From positions 1,054,001-1,118,000 of the forward strand of contig NZ_CP020919.1 of the NCBI RefSeq assembly GCF_003076475.1: a DNA stretch of 64,000 nucleotides, in the 5' to 3' direction. Numbering within the stretch: the stretch's first letter is position 1; each line of letters starts with the position of its first letter. Below, piece by piece: positions 34,712-49,700 of this stretch. Both the position numbers and the translations under genes were made by a program. This stretch comes from Flavobacterium kingsejongi. GTDB lineage: Bacteria; Bacteroidota; Bacteroidia; Flavobacteriales; Flavobacteriaceae. Under the pieces are notes generated by a model. The model made no database searches. It was not told the origin of the DNA and worked only from the letters and a program-made list of their open reading frames with translations.

Positions 34712-37700
34712 ATGAATAAGCTTCCCCACCTTACTTTTACAAAAAAACTACTTACTGTTTCCCTACTATTATTTACAGTATTACTCTCTGCACAACAGGC
34801 AGTACCCTTTAGCATCCGCTATCAGAAAAACCTGAAAGGGGATATGACTATGATTGCGAATAATATTGTCAATCGAAAAACCAACAATCAAAGCCCTAAT
34901 AATGCCTATAACGCAGTAGGTACACAATCTTCTAATAACGATAATCTAGACATGCGTTATATTGACGTCGATAATGATAATTCGACGTTCAGTTCCAGTA
35001 CCGCTACACTCACCTATCCGTCTACCATTGATCCTGCCTGTACCAAAATCGTCTATGCCGGACTATACTGGTCTGCTACCTATCGGTATAAAATAGGAAA
35101 CACTAATGGAACGGGAACGGGAACCCGCGATAATGATTTTAATAAAATAAAATTAAAATTACCTACAGGAAATTACATCGAAATCACCGGAGAGAAGATC
35201 TTTGATGGTTTTTACAATACGTCCTTTGTTTCCAACAGTCCCTATGCCTGTTATGCTGATATTACAGACTATGTAAAGAATCTCAGCAATCCGGAAGGGG
35301 TTTATACTGTCGCTGATGTCCGTAGTACTGAAGGCGATATCAGTGGTGGTGTTTCCGGGGGATGGAACATCTTTTTTGTCTATGAAAACCCAAAATTACC
35401 CGGGAAATATATTACATCCTATGATGGTTTTGCTGGTGTAAATTCAGGTCTTGGTACCTTGGATATCAATTATTCCGGATTTAATACTTTACCTGCCCCT
35501 TTCCCTGTAAATGCAAAACTGGCTGCTGCTGCCTTAGAAGGTGATAATAAAATTACGGGGGATCAATTACAGTTTAAAGGGGCTACAGCTGCTAATTTTT
35601 CTGCTTTAGGAAATGATTTAAACCCAAGCAATAATTTCTTTAATAGTAGTGTTACGGTTGATAACGTGGCTACAATAGGGCGAAATCCGTCCAGTGTGAA
35701 TACCTTGGGATATGATTCGGATATTGTTAGCATTAAAAACATCAATAATGAAGTACTGCCCAACAATTCCACAGCAGCTACTTTAAGGCTTGTGTCTACC
35801 GGAGATACCTATTTTATGTTTTTCAATGCCCTGAGTGTTGAAATCATCGAACCGGAAATCAAGCTTGTAAAAACAGTACATGATATTGCCGGGAATGATA
35901 TTGCCGGAGCCAATGTTGGGCTGGGGGACTATCTGGATTATGTAATCCGTTTCCAAAATACAGGGAATGATGCCGGACATAATTTTGTCATTGATGATAT
36001 CCTGCCCATCAATACCAGCCTTATTGATGTGAATTTAGTCGAAGCGCCTGGTGTATCCTATACCTCGAATCCAGTAACCAGTCAATTGCATTTTACCATT
36101 CCGGACGTGTTAGTACAAGTAGGCAAACCTGTTTATACTATCAAACTTAGGGTACGGGTAGCCACAACCTGTAAAGAATTAAAAAATGCCTGTTCGAATT
36201 TTATCCAGAACCAGGCTTTCGCGACCTATACCGGTATCTTAAACAATATTATAATTTCGGATAGCCCGAGCTCCGTTGGTTTGGATAATTGTGGATTCGG
36301 CTATCAGGGACCTGCCAACTTCCTTGTTAACGTGGATAGCTGTGTTTATGATATGGATGTGCTTTTATGTGGTGCACAGGCTACATTAACCGCAGCCGGC
36401 GGCTATGCTTCGTACCAATGGACCAATGCCAGCGGTGCTGTAATAGGCAACTCACAAACCCTGATCGTGAATACGCCGGGTATCTATACCGTTCATGATA
36501 CGCCAGCCGCACCCTGCTTCAATAATATCATTGAACATTTTAACGTAACATTATTCGGAACCAACCAGGCCAATCCAATTATTCCTTTTGCAAGTACCGT
36601 TGTAGAATGCCCTAATAATGGTGAACTGCTTCCTAATATATTTTTATGTGGTATCAACGATTCTAAATTGCTTAACCTCAACATTAGTGGGGCGACAAGC
36701 ATCGTTTGGGAAAAGCTGAATGAAGCCAGTTGTCCGGCAATAACCCCGGAGGATTGTGCCAATAAAAATTCAACCTGTACCTGGGCACAACAAGCAACAG
36801 GGCAAAATTATAATGTAACCACAGCCGGGCAGTACCGATTGGTGATTAATTATGAAAACGGCTGTTTTAATCGTTTTTATTTTAATGTCTATGCCAATCT
36901 CTTAGATCCACATTATGAATTTAAGCCGCTGATTTGTAATACTCCCGGAGCTATCAGGGTGACTAACCTTCCGGATACCTACGAGTTTCAGCTGGTTAAC
37001 CACGCCAACGAAGCCATTGTATATCCTTACCAGAACAATCCAAATTTTATCATCAACCAGTCCGGTTCTTATGATGTGCTAATAAGGCAAATCGGTGTTG
37101 TGGGTGGCTGTATCTATACCATTCCGCAAATTGGAATCACCAATACTCCTTTTACAGTAACCAAAATAATAAAAAATGCAACCTGTAATGGTTTGGGAAG
37201 TATCCGTCTTCAGCCTGCCAATGCAGCACCGCAATACTACTATTCTATCTCAGGTACCAGCAGCAATACTTCCGGGCCGGTTATTGACAATGACTATACC
37301 TTTACAGGATTGAATCCCGGAAATTATACGATCACGGTAACAACAGCCGATGGGTGTTCCTATACCGATACCGCAGTAATTACCGACTATCGTAATATGA
37401 GTCTTACGGCAGCGGTTACACAATCGGTTTCCTGTGTATCCGGTACTATTGAACTTACCGCTGCTGCAGGATTGCCACAATATTTATACGCGATTTACAG
37501 CTATAACGGCGTATTGCAAAATCCCGCTTCGGAAAACTACCAAAACGCCGCTGTATTTGAAATTGAACCAGGTCGGGAAGGTCTCTATGTGTTTACGGTC
37601 AGTGATGCCAATAACTGTAGTGTATTGTCCAATCCGGTGACCATTTCAGCACAGCCGAATGCTACCTATACGCCTTTGGTTACCAATGTAAGCTGCTTTG

Positions 37701-40700
37701 GAGCTGCCAATGGCGCTATTCAATATACCATTGGAAATACAAATGGCTATACTTTATCTTATGATTTATTAGATGCCGCACAAACCATCATTGCAAGCAA
37801 TACAACCGGTTCTTTTACCAATCTGGCACCAGGAGATTACAGTATCGTAATGAATCAGGTGCGGGGTACGATCAGTTGTCCTGTTACGGCTACCTATACA
37901 ATTACACAACCTTTATCCGCACTTACCGGACAAGCCCAAATCGTACAGGCTTATACCTGTACAACAACAGGGAGTATCGGAATTGTTGCAGGATCGGTAC
38001 AGGGAGGGACTACGCCTTACCAGTACAGTATCGATGGAATCACCTTTGGGAATGCTTCCGTTTTTACAGGATTGACCAATGGAACATATACCATCAAAAT
38101 TAAAGATGCCAAAGGCTGTACAACCGAAACCAATGCCCTTGTCCTCGTACCGCTAAATCCGCCTACCGATCTTACATTTGCTAAAACAGCCATTACCTGC
38201 CCTACATTAGTCAGTACTGTAACCGTAACTGTTGTGGGTGGAAATACTCCTTTTACATATGCTATTACAGCGCCAACAGCTGTAGCCAATGGCAACAATA
38301 ATGTTTTCACTAATCTTACAGCCGGAACCTATACGTTTAAAGTAACCGATGCCAAAGGGTGTACTTATTCCGAGGACTACTTTATTGCGTCTATTGTACC
38401 AATACAAGTTACAGGCGCTGTAGACAATAATGTGACTTGTTTTACTGCTGCCGATGGTGCTGCTACTTTCAACGTAAGTGGATTTGCAACCACCTATTCT
38501 TATACAATCAATGGCGGAACAGCCATAAACAACCAAACCAATCCTACAATTCCGTTAACCAATCTTGCAGCGGGAACGCATACCGTTATTGTTAAAGACA
38601 ATAGTACCCAATGTACTGCAACGGCTTTCGTCACTATTACAAAACCGGCTACGGCATTGGCATTGACTACTACTGTTACCGCTATAGGCTGTACTGCCAA
38701 TGGCAGTGTTACTGTTAATGCGACAGGGGGATGGGGTGGTTATACCTATCAGCTTACTTTGCCGAATGCTACAGTAGTAGGATATCAAAATGGAGCTGTA
38801 TTTAACAACCTTACACAAACCGGAACGTATACAGTAAAAGTAAAAGATGCTAACGGATGTGTAGCTACAGGCACCTTTGCTTTAACTGCCGCTACAGCAC
38901 CTACCGCTACCATAAGCACCGGTTCTGATTTATGTTATGACACCACCAATCAGGCGACCATAATAGTAACTGCAACTGGTGGAACAACTCCGTATACCTA
39001 TAGCATCAATAATGCTACACCGGTAAGTACAAATAGTTTCCTTATTACCACGGCAGGAACCTATACCATAAAAGTAACCGGAGCTAACGGATGCAGCACA
39101 ACCGTCACTCAGGTAATTGCTCCCGCTTTGACAATTGGTGTAACTGCCCAAAACATTCCAACCTGTGGCACTGCTGCTACCATAAACGTTACAACATCAG
39201 GTGGTAGCGGGACTAAACAATATGCCGTACAAACCCTTCCTTCCGGAACAAAAACATACAGCACTACCATTCCAACTTCCATCACCGGAGTTGGGAATTA
39301 TATGGTTTGGGTAAAAGATGCTATTGGATGTGAAGCCTCATTCCCCATTACAATCACTAAAAATGCACCCATTGTTGTAACCGAAACGCATACCAACATC
39401 TTATGTTATGGCAGCGCCACAGGTTCTATCACAGTTACTGCAACAGGCGGATCTTCCGTTTATACCTATAGCCTGAACAACACCACTGTAACAGGTACCA
39501 GCAATAGTTTTACCAATTTAGGCGCAGGAACTTACACGATCCGTGTGAAAGACAGCCAGAATTGTATCGTGACCAAAATAATAACCATCACCCAACCGCC
39601 TTTTTCACTTACAGCCTCTGCCGGTATATCCCGTGACAGTAGTTGTGATACTACAGGTGGATTGACGGAAGTACGGATTACCAATGCTGAAGGTGGCGTA
39701 TTGCCGTACACCTATAGTTTCAATGGAACAACCTATGGTAACAGCAATATCGGAAACCTTCCGGTAGGCACTCATACCGTGTATATTAAAGATGCTAATG
39801 GATGTATTTACCCGATGACGGTAACCGTAAATGCCAACCTGCCTGCACCTGTAATAACTACAACAGTAGTTCCTAATTGCAACGGAACATCCAACATTAC
39901 TGTAAATGCCGGTAGTACTGCTTTTACTTATACGTACAGTTTAGACGGTGTACCCAATGTTCCTCCTACAAGCAATATCTTCAACAATGTAGCGGCAGGA
40001 CCACATAACATTACGACTACCTATGGCGCTGCGACACCTCCAACACCAAGTAATTTATTACTGGAAACATTTGGTACGGGAGCAAATACGTCAATTTCTA
40101 ATATTAGCAGTACCTATTGTTATGAACCCCAGGACGGTACCAACCCCTGTGGTTCGGATCAAATGATTAATGATGGGGAATACTGTGTAACCAAAAAAAT
40201 ACAACCGGCTTACGGAGACTGGGTCGTATTACCCGATCATACCGGAGACCTCAACGGCAGAATGCTGGTAGTAAATATTGGTGGTGTAGCTGGACTTGGT
40301 GGAATAATTTATGAGAAACCTATCAACCAGATCATTCCAAATCAAAACGTAATTGTCTCGCTATGGGGATTGAACCTGATGCGATCCTATACCAACAAAG
40401 GAAAACCGGATATTGTAATTCAATTGGTCACTACGGGAGGAACCGTAGTACAGCAATTGAACACCGGACAAATCCCAAATAATGAATTATGGAATAATTA
40501 TGTCGTCAGCCTAAATCCGGGAAGCAATACCTCTTTAAAATTAGTTTTACGGACAAATTCGACCGTAACAGATGGGAATGACCTTGCGGTAGACGATATC
40601 AAAGTAACACAGGTACCGGAAATCTGTGGAACGACGATCACCACACCGGTAGTAATTACGAATACAGCCTTCACCGCTACCATAACAGGAAGCCAGAATA

Positions 40701-43700
40701 TCAGTTGTAACGCTGCTGCCGATGGTGCTGTAACAGTACAGGCCCAGAATTTCGGCCCTTATTTTTATAGCCTGAATAACGGTACAACCTGGATTCCTGC
40801 CCCTACGGCTTCCCCATTTACAATTACCGGATTACCGGCAGGAAACACTACCATCTTAGTAAAAGGAACCAATGCTGATTCCTGTATTAAAACACTAACG
40901 CAAACACTGACACAACCTAATGCGATAGCACTTACCGTTACACCTACACCAAAGACCTGTCTTGTGGCAGGCACAGTGACTGCTTTAGGAACTGGTGGCT
41001 CTGGAAATTACCAGTACCTGCTTACCTATCCTAACGGGACTACAGTAACGGCACCTCAGAACAGCGGCTTGTTTACAGGACTGACGATCGTAGGTACCTA
41101 CACGGTTAAAGTAACCGATACCAATGGCTGTACCACAACAAAAACGTTTATCATCAGCGAACCAAATGCTCCGGTGGCAACGATCAGCAACAGTTCGGAT
41201 ATTTGTTATGATGCTGATAAAGCCAGCATTACGATTGATGTTACCGGAGGAGTAGCACCTTATACGTATAGCCTTAACGGGCAGTCACCACAAAATGAGG
41301 CTACTTTTTCCAACCTAATTCCAGGTTTATATACCGTAACTGTCAAAGACAGCTATGGCTGTACAACTACCGTCTCACAGACAATAGCAGAGCAATTAAC
41401 GTCCGGTGCCATACTTACAAAAACATTAGATTGTAGTCCATCGCCAAATGCCTCTATCACAGTTTCAGTAGCGGGTGGGACAGCCCCTTATAAATACCAG
41501 GTCTCCTTTAATGGAGCCGATTATGGTACTTTGACTGCATTTACAGGAAGTAATTTTGTGTATCCCGCACTGCTTGCAGGAACCTATACCTTCCAGATTA
41601 CCGATGCCAAAGGCTGTATCATCCAAACGTCTACCACCACAGTACCGGTATTGGTGCTCCCTGTACTCAATTCGGTGACACAAATTAAACCGATTTTATG
41701 TGCCGGTGGAGCAGATGCTGAAATCCAACTCAGCTATACCGCTTCTTCCGCAGTAACGATTAGTGTAGTAAATACAACTACAGGCGTAAATTATGGCAAT
41801 CAGACATCAGGGCTTCCAAAAGGAACTTATCTTGTTACCATAACAGACATCAATTCCTGTCCGGCAACCAAAACAATTACTATTGCAGAACCAAATCCTA
41901 TTACCTATGCGCATGATGAGGAAAATATCATTTGTGATGGTGTAAACGAAGCCATCATCAAAGGAAAGATCAATATTACGGGTGTAGCCGGAGGAACGGG
42001 TCAGTATACCTATCATTTGTACAATGACAATGGTGAAATCCTGCCTTCATTCGGGCCAACAACTGCAACCAATCATACCTTTGACATTTTGGAATTCGGA
42101 ATTTATAAAATTTCTGTGACCGATGCCAATGGTTGTGTGACTATAGTTCCTAACATCAGGATTGCCTCGCCTCCAAACTCGCTGGCCATTACCGCTGTAC
42201 CGGGAACCGTAACCTGTACCGAAGGCAATGTGAAAGTAACAGTAGGAAGTGCCATCATCAGCCCCGGCCCATTTTACTTTTCAATTTACAGCACGAATCC
42301 TGTACCGACTTATCCGGGGCCAACATATCAACCGGGAACGGGAGACGGTGGTTTAAGTGCCATCTTCGAAGGTTTGACTCCGGGCGTATTATACAGTTTC
42401 ATCGTCTATGATGAAACGACACATTGTTATTATTACCAGGAAGCAGAAAGCCCTATACCAACTTTATCTTCTTTAGTAGTTTCTGTTCCTACTCCGACAA
42501 ATGTTAGCTGTGTAGGCAATGCAGACGGAAATGTTTCATTTACGTTCAGCAACTGGTCTGCAGGAACAACGGCTGTAGAATATCAGATCTTTAAAGCGCA
42601 GCAAAATACACCACAAAGTAGCGTAGGATCTTCTAACGTTAGTGGTACTTCGGTCACCGTAAACAATTTTGCCACACTGGCACCGGGTAACTATTATATT
42701 AAATTCACCCAGATCGGTGGACCTACTTCAGGTTGTACCAGCGCTACCGGTTATTTTAGTATTGCACAGTCGACCGATCCTTTAATCGTTAAGGCAACAA
42801 TTACTAAAAATGATAATTGTAACGTCAAAGCAGGACAAATTACAGTAACGGCACAACAAGGTACGGCACCTTATCAGTACATGGTATTGCCTACCGGCAG
42901 TACAGCACCAACACTTGCAACCTGGGCCGGAACGACATCCAGTGTATTCAACGCCGATGGTGGTAGTTATACCGCCTATGTTAAAGATGCCAATAATTGC
43001 ATCCGTGCCGCTACGCCGATCTTGCTGCCAACCGATCCGGCACCATTCATTTCGGCCACAGTACCGAATCAGTGTACTGCAGCCGATACCAATTTCACCA
43101 TCCAGGTTAACCGCATTGCAAATGGAATAGCACCGTATAATTTCAGCCTGGATAATGGAGCCCCTGTAACCCAGTCCGCCGCAACATTCACTTATACAAA
43201 TCTAAGTTCTGGAAGCCATAGCGTGACCATAACAGATGCCAATGGTTGTGGAAATACTGTAAATATTACCGTATATCCGCCTTTGAATGGCAGCGCACCA
43301 ACCATTGTACAACCTACCTGTGGTGAGAACAATGGCAGTATTTCAGTGACAGCCATAGGCGGTTCACTGCAACCAAACTACCGCTATGAACTACAAGGCC
43401 CTATGACCGTTCCTGTAGGAACCGCTTCGCTTTTCACAGGATTAGCACCGGGTAATTATACCGTGGTCATTTCTGATCTTACCACCAATTGTACGACCAG
43501 TATCCCAGCAGTTTTAAATACACCAACACCCGTAACGTTTACAGCAACAGCAACAGCTGTAAGTTGTGCCGGTGGCAATGATGGTACCATTACCGTACAT
43601 TTAGATACCACAGCCAACGATAATCCTGCTTACCAATATGCGATTGATGGCGGCGCATTACAAAATAATCCTTTCTTTTCAGGATTGACAGCCGGCTCAC

Positions 43701-46700
43701 ACAACATCAAGGTGACTTCCGGTAAAAACTGTACTTTAACACAAACATTTACAGTACCTACACCAGATCCAATTGTGATTAGCCCTGCAGCCATTGCACT
43801 ATCCGGTTTCCAGTGTGCTACCGGAAATACCGTTGAAAATGCAGTGATCACGATTGATCCGGCTTTAATAACAGGAGGAACGGGTACTTATACTATTTAC
43901 GAATTTAGTAGTGGCGGAACGATACTCCAGACTGGTACTAACCCACACTACATTTCGACCAATACAGCCGGGGGAGTCATCCTCATCAAAGTATATGATA
44001 CGAAGAGTTGTCTGGGTACACAAACGGTTACTATTCCAGGATACAATGCATTGGTTTCTGCTGAGGTTGTAGTGACCAGTACGATAACCTGTGCTACCGG
44101 TGAAACAATCCGTATCGATGTACAAACGTCATTGGCAAGCACCACGGATCTTGAATACAGCATCGATGGTACCACATGGCAGGATTCTAATGTTTTCACT
44201 GCGCTCACAATAGGAAGCTACACCTTTACAGTCCGGAACAAAATAACAGGCTGTATACTGTATGTCACTCATGTTGTAGCAAATCCAAATACATTTGACA
44301 TTACGGTCACTAAAATCAACGAAGTTATCTGTGCAGGTACAGCTACCGGTGCCCTAACTTTTGCGATAAGCGATCCGGTATATAACGGCCCATTCAACTG
44401 GGAGATATTCCATAGTGATACTACGACAACAGGTATTGCAGGAACACAGGCCAATAACGGCCCAACCCCGATACAGTATTTACCAGTAGGGGATTATTAT
44501 GTAAAAATCACATTAAACAATACCCCATATTGTAACCAGGAGGAACCCTTCTTTATTGCGGCACCAGCATTGGGCCCTTTGACAGGAGGAGCAGATTTTA
44601 CAGCCATAACCTGCCTGGGTAATGATGGAACGATTACCATTAGTGCCGAAGGGGGATGGGGTGAGTATACCTATTATGCGGGGACAAGCACTCCGGTTGC
44701 AGCGGAGTATACCACAGCAACACTATGGGAGAATTTAGCCCCTGGAAATTATCAGGTATGGATTCAGGATCAAAATGGATGTGCTGTAAAAATTACGGAT
44801 ATCCTTTTGGCGAATCCGGATCCAATCACCGGTACGCTACACATCGTACAACAAAATTGCACCGGGATCCAAGGCCAGCTGGAAGTACTCAATACCGCTG
44901 GAGGACAGGGTAGCAATTACAGTTATCAATTGGTACTCGACGGTACACCGGTAGGTGATCCACAAACGGAAACACTTTTTACCAATCTGGGTGCCGGAGT
45001 GTATACCGTAATCATCAGTGACCAATGGAACTGTATGATGCCTCTAGGGCCAGTAACATTCTATGAAGCTTTAGGGCAGACAGTTACTATTGTTAAACCT
45101 ATTCAGTGTGGCACTGTCAATCCGGGAGGAGCAGTAACCATTACCCCTGTAGGCGGATCAGCTGCTTTACAGTATACCGTGGTCTACCCTGACGGAACCA
45201 CAACTGCTACCAACACTGACGGAATCTTCACCAATCTGACACAGGCCGGAATCTACACCTTTAGCGTATTGGATACCGTGACCAATTGTACTCACAGTAT
45301 AACACAGGAACTTGAAGCCCCAACGCCAGTTCTTTTCTCTGCCACACCAACAGCGGTAAGTTGTTTTGGAGGCAATAACGGAAGCATTGCCATTACATTA
45401 GATCCTGCTAATGATAATCCCGATTATACCTTTAGCATCAATGGCGGAACGCCGCAAACCAATCCTTTATTTACCGGGTTGATTGCAGGAACTTACGATA
45501 TAATCGTTACTTCAGGAAAGCTTTGTACACTGACCCAGCCAATAACGGTGACCCAGCCTTTGGAACTTACCGCGACAGCTACGGCAACAGCTTTTGGTTG
45601 TACTACGGCAAATAGTCCAACAACATCTTTGCTTACTATTATAGCGCAGGAAGGTACTTTGCCGTATACCTATAGCATTAATGGCGAGGCTTATTTTGAA
45701 TTTAATACATTTACGATTGCAGATACAGCGGCACAACAAACCATCAACGTAAGTGTGAAAGATGCCAATGGGTGTATTGCGGTTACTACCGTAAGTATTG
45801 ATCCGCTGCCGGTAATCACAAACAGCAGTGTAGATCAGGTTACAGCCCTTACCTGTACCAATGATGAATTAGTGCATATTACCGTAACCGGAGGATCAGG
45901 TACTTTTACCTACCAATTATTACCATCCGGAACACCTCAGCCAGATCCTGATTTTGCTTTAACTGCTCCTGGAAATTATACATTCCAGATTAACGATACC
46001 GTTACCGGCTGTTATGTGACCACGCTAACGTATGAAGTAGGAATTGTAAATACAATCAATGTAACGGCAACAGCCATCACTGCAGTCACCTGTTTTGGTA
46101 CTCATGATGGTGCCCTGAGCATTACGGTAAATGATTATACAGGCCCTTATGACTATACCGTAACCAATACGAATGGTCAAACTGTAAATGGTTCCAGTAC
46201 TACAGCAGCAAATCCATTGCTCATTACTGGACTTGCTGCGGGAAACACTACCGTATCCGTAATTGCGACAGGCACACCTTATTGTAGTGCATTGTCCAAT
46301 ACCGTGACCATTGGTTCCCCTGCCGAAGCCCTGAGTATAGGCCTTACAGCCACGGCTAATGTAACCTGCCTGAACAATCAGGGTGGTATTGCAGCATTGG
46401 CATCCGGTGGATGGGGTACCTATATGTACCAATTGGTTAACACCACAACAGGAATTACCATTCAGGATTATGCAGCGAATAATAACTTCACAGGATTATC
46501 CGCAGGCCAGTATACTATAGCGGTTCGTGATGCAGGCAATTGTACCGTTACGGATACTATTGAACTGATACAACCAACGGTAATTTCAGCATCCATTTCA
46601 GCATCCGTAACTGCGGTCAATTGTTATGGCCAGGCCAATGCCGTTATAACTGCTATCAATGTAACCGGAGGCCAGGGAACTTATGCTTATATCCTGAACA

Positions 46701-49700
46701 CCTATGATGCCACAGGAACGACTATCGTAAGCAGTTCAGGCATTCAAAACAGTCCTGCCTTTACAGGATTAGGTGCCGGAATATACAGCATCACTATTAC
46801 AGACGGATGGAATTGTGATATCACTACACCAATCCAGACGATTACACAACCACAACCATTGGTCGGAAATCTATCGCTGACGACTTCCATTACCTGTAAC
46901 AATCCGGCAATCATCACTATTGCTGCTACAGGAGGAACAGCACCATATCAGTATAGCACTGATGGAAGCACCTATAACGGAACTGTAAATTATCCGGTTA
47001 CAGCAGGCACCTATCAGTTTTATGTCAAAGATGCAAACGGATGTACAGCAGTACTCACCAATGCACTGACCATAGATCCGGTTCAACCACTGTTATTGAA
47101 TCTTGATTTAAGTGGCGCCCATATCAATTGTTTTGGTGGAGCTACAGCTACAATTACTTCCAATGCAACCGGAGGCTTAGGCAACTATCAATATTCATTA
47201 TTAGATGCTAACAATACCGTTATTGCTGGCCCACAATCATCAGGTTTCTTCTCCGGATTAGTGGCAGGCAATTACTACATCGCCGTAAATAGTGGCGATT
47301 GTTATGCTAAATCCGCATTGATCCCTATCACCGATCCATTACCGCTTACTGTTGTAGTACCAATAAATACTACTGATGTAACCTGTCATGGCCTTTTGGA
47401 TGGTACGGTAACATTAGAAGCTTCTGGTGGAACAGGCATTATTCAATATGCTATAACGCCACATTTGGATCAATTTGTAAACAATAATGTATTTACAGGG
47501 CTTGCACCGGGTAATTACCAGGTTATTGTACAAGATCAGGCAGGCTGTTTTGAACTGCTATCCATCACGATTGGAGAACCAGATGAACTTCAGGCCGAAG
47601 TAGCTTCAGTTACACAGGAATTGTGTGTCAATGATGGAAATGGAAGCATTACTATTGCCATAACTGGTGGAACCGCTCCGTACAGTACCAGCTTTAATAC
47701 GCCTGATAATTACATACAGGATCAACTGGTATTCAACAATCTTACCGGAGGACTCGGGTATTTTATCCTAATAAAAGATGCCCACGGTTGTGAGACAGGG
47801 CTATTTGTAACCTTAGACGCCCCTGTAGAAGTTATTCCATCAGCAACCATTGTTTACAACTGTACTGACAATGTACCAGGGAATATCGTAACGGTTTCCG
47901 TAAATGCTGAAGTTCTCAATGAGGTACAATATGCTATGGATGCTAATGATTATCAGCCGGGGAATACCTTCACAAATGTAGCTCCGGGAACACATATTAT
48001 CTCTGTACAACATACAAACGGCTGTATTAAAACAACCACGATCGAAATAGAAGAGAAACTTCCGGTACAGGCTACAACAACTGTTACTAATGCCACCTGT
48101 AATGGTACTGCAACAGGAGCAATAGCAATTACTGCGACAGGAGGTACAGGAATAGTACAGTATGGTATCGCTCCCGATTATATAATGAGTGATAACCCAG
48201 TATTCGAAAATCTGGCAGCAGGAAATTATACAGTACTCATCCGGGATACGATCGGATGTGAAACCACTGTGAATGCTACTGTTACAGAACCAGATCTCTT
48301 AGTAGCAACTTTAGATACGGTAACACAGGAATTGTGTACCGATGATGCCAATGCTACAATTAGTGTCGCTATTACAGGCGGAACAGCACCCTACAGTACG
48401 AGTCTGGAAGCAGCAGGTCCGTATGTACTCGATCAGCTTACTTTTACCGGACTTACCGGAGGGCAAACCTATACAGTTTATGTAAAAGATGCGAATAACT
48501 GTCTGGCACAAATTGATGTCACACTGGATGCAGCTGTAACTATTCAGCCCGTAGCCGATATCACTTACCAGTGTAACAATAATAGTCCGGAGAATACTGT
48601 GACAATCACTGTAAACCCGGCAGTAGTAGGAGCCGTTACCTATGCATTGGATGGTGGAAGTTACCAAAATAGCAATATTTTTAACAGTGTTGCTGTTGGA
48701 AACCATACTGTTCAGGTACAGCATACCAATGGTTGTATCAAAACGGTTTCCTTTACAGTAGAAGCCAAACAACCAGTACAGGCCACAACAGTCGTAACAC
48801 CAGTAACCTGTAATGGCGCTTCCACAGGAAGTATCGCTATAACAGCAACCGGAGGTACCGGAACACTTCAATATGCTATCTCACCAAATTATACCTTTGG
48901 CAGCAATCCTGCATTTACTGATTTACCAGCGGGTAACTATACTGTCCTCATAAAAGATAGTATCGGATGTGAACTGAGCTTAAACGAAGTGATCGGGCAG
49001 CCGGAAACAATGGCCATCACAACCACCACTATTGTTCAGGAATTGTGTGTTGGAGATGCGAATGCTACCTTTACTATTGCTATAACAGGCGGAACAGCAC
49101 CATACAGTACCAGTCTGGAAGCAACAGGAACCTATGTTCTTGGCCAGTTTACCTTTGCCAACCTTACTGGTGGACAAACCTATACGGTATATGTCAAAGA
49201 TGCGAACAACTGTCTGGCACAAATTGATGTCACACTGGATGCAGCGGTAGCTATCCAGCCTGTTGCGGATATCACTTACCAGTGCACCAATAATAGTCCG
49301 GAGAATACAGTGGCAATCACTGTAAACCCGGCAGTAGCAGGGGCAGTAACCTATGCATTGGATGGTGGAACTTACCAAAATAGCAATGTCTTTACCAATG
49401 TTGCTGTAGGTGGCCATACTGTTCAGGTACAGCATACCAATGGTTGTATCAAAACGGTTTCCTTTACAATAGAGGCCAAACAACCGGTACAGGCCACTAC
49501 AGTAGTAACTCCAGTAACCTGTAATGGCGCTTCCACAGGAAGCATAGCCGTAACAGCAACCGGAGGTACCGGAACACTTCAATATGCTATCTCACCAAAT
49601 TATACCTTCGGCAGCAATCCAATATTTAGCAATTTACCAGCGGGTAACTATACTGTACTCATAAGAGATGGTATCGGATGTGAACTGATTTTAAATGAAG

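Noticed and set aside
48311..48871. Long minus-strand open frames inside sprB, up to 200 residues
   Set aside because: They recur at the 711-bp module spacing as antisense shadows of the repeats and contain no known domain.
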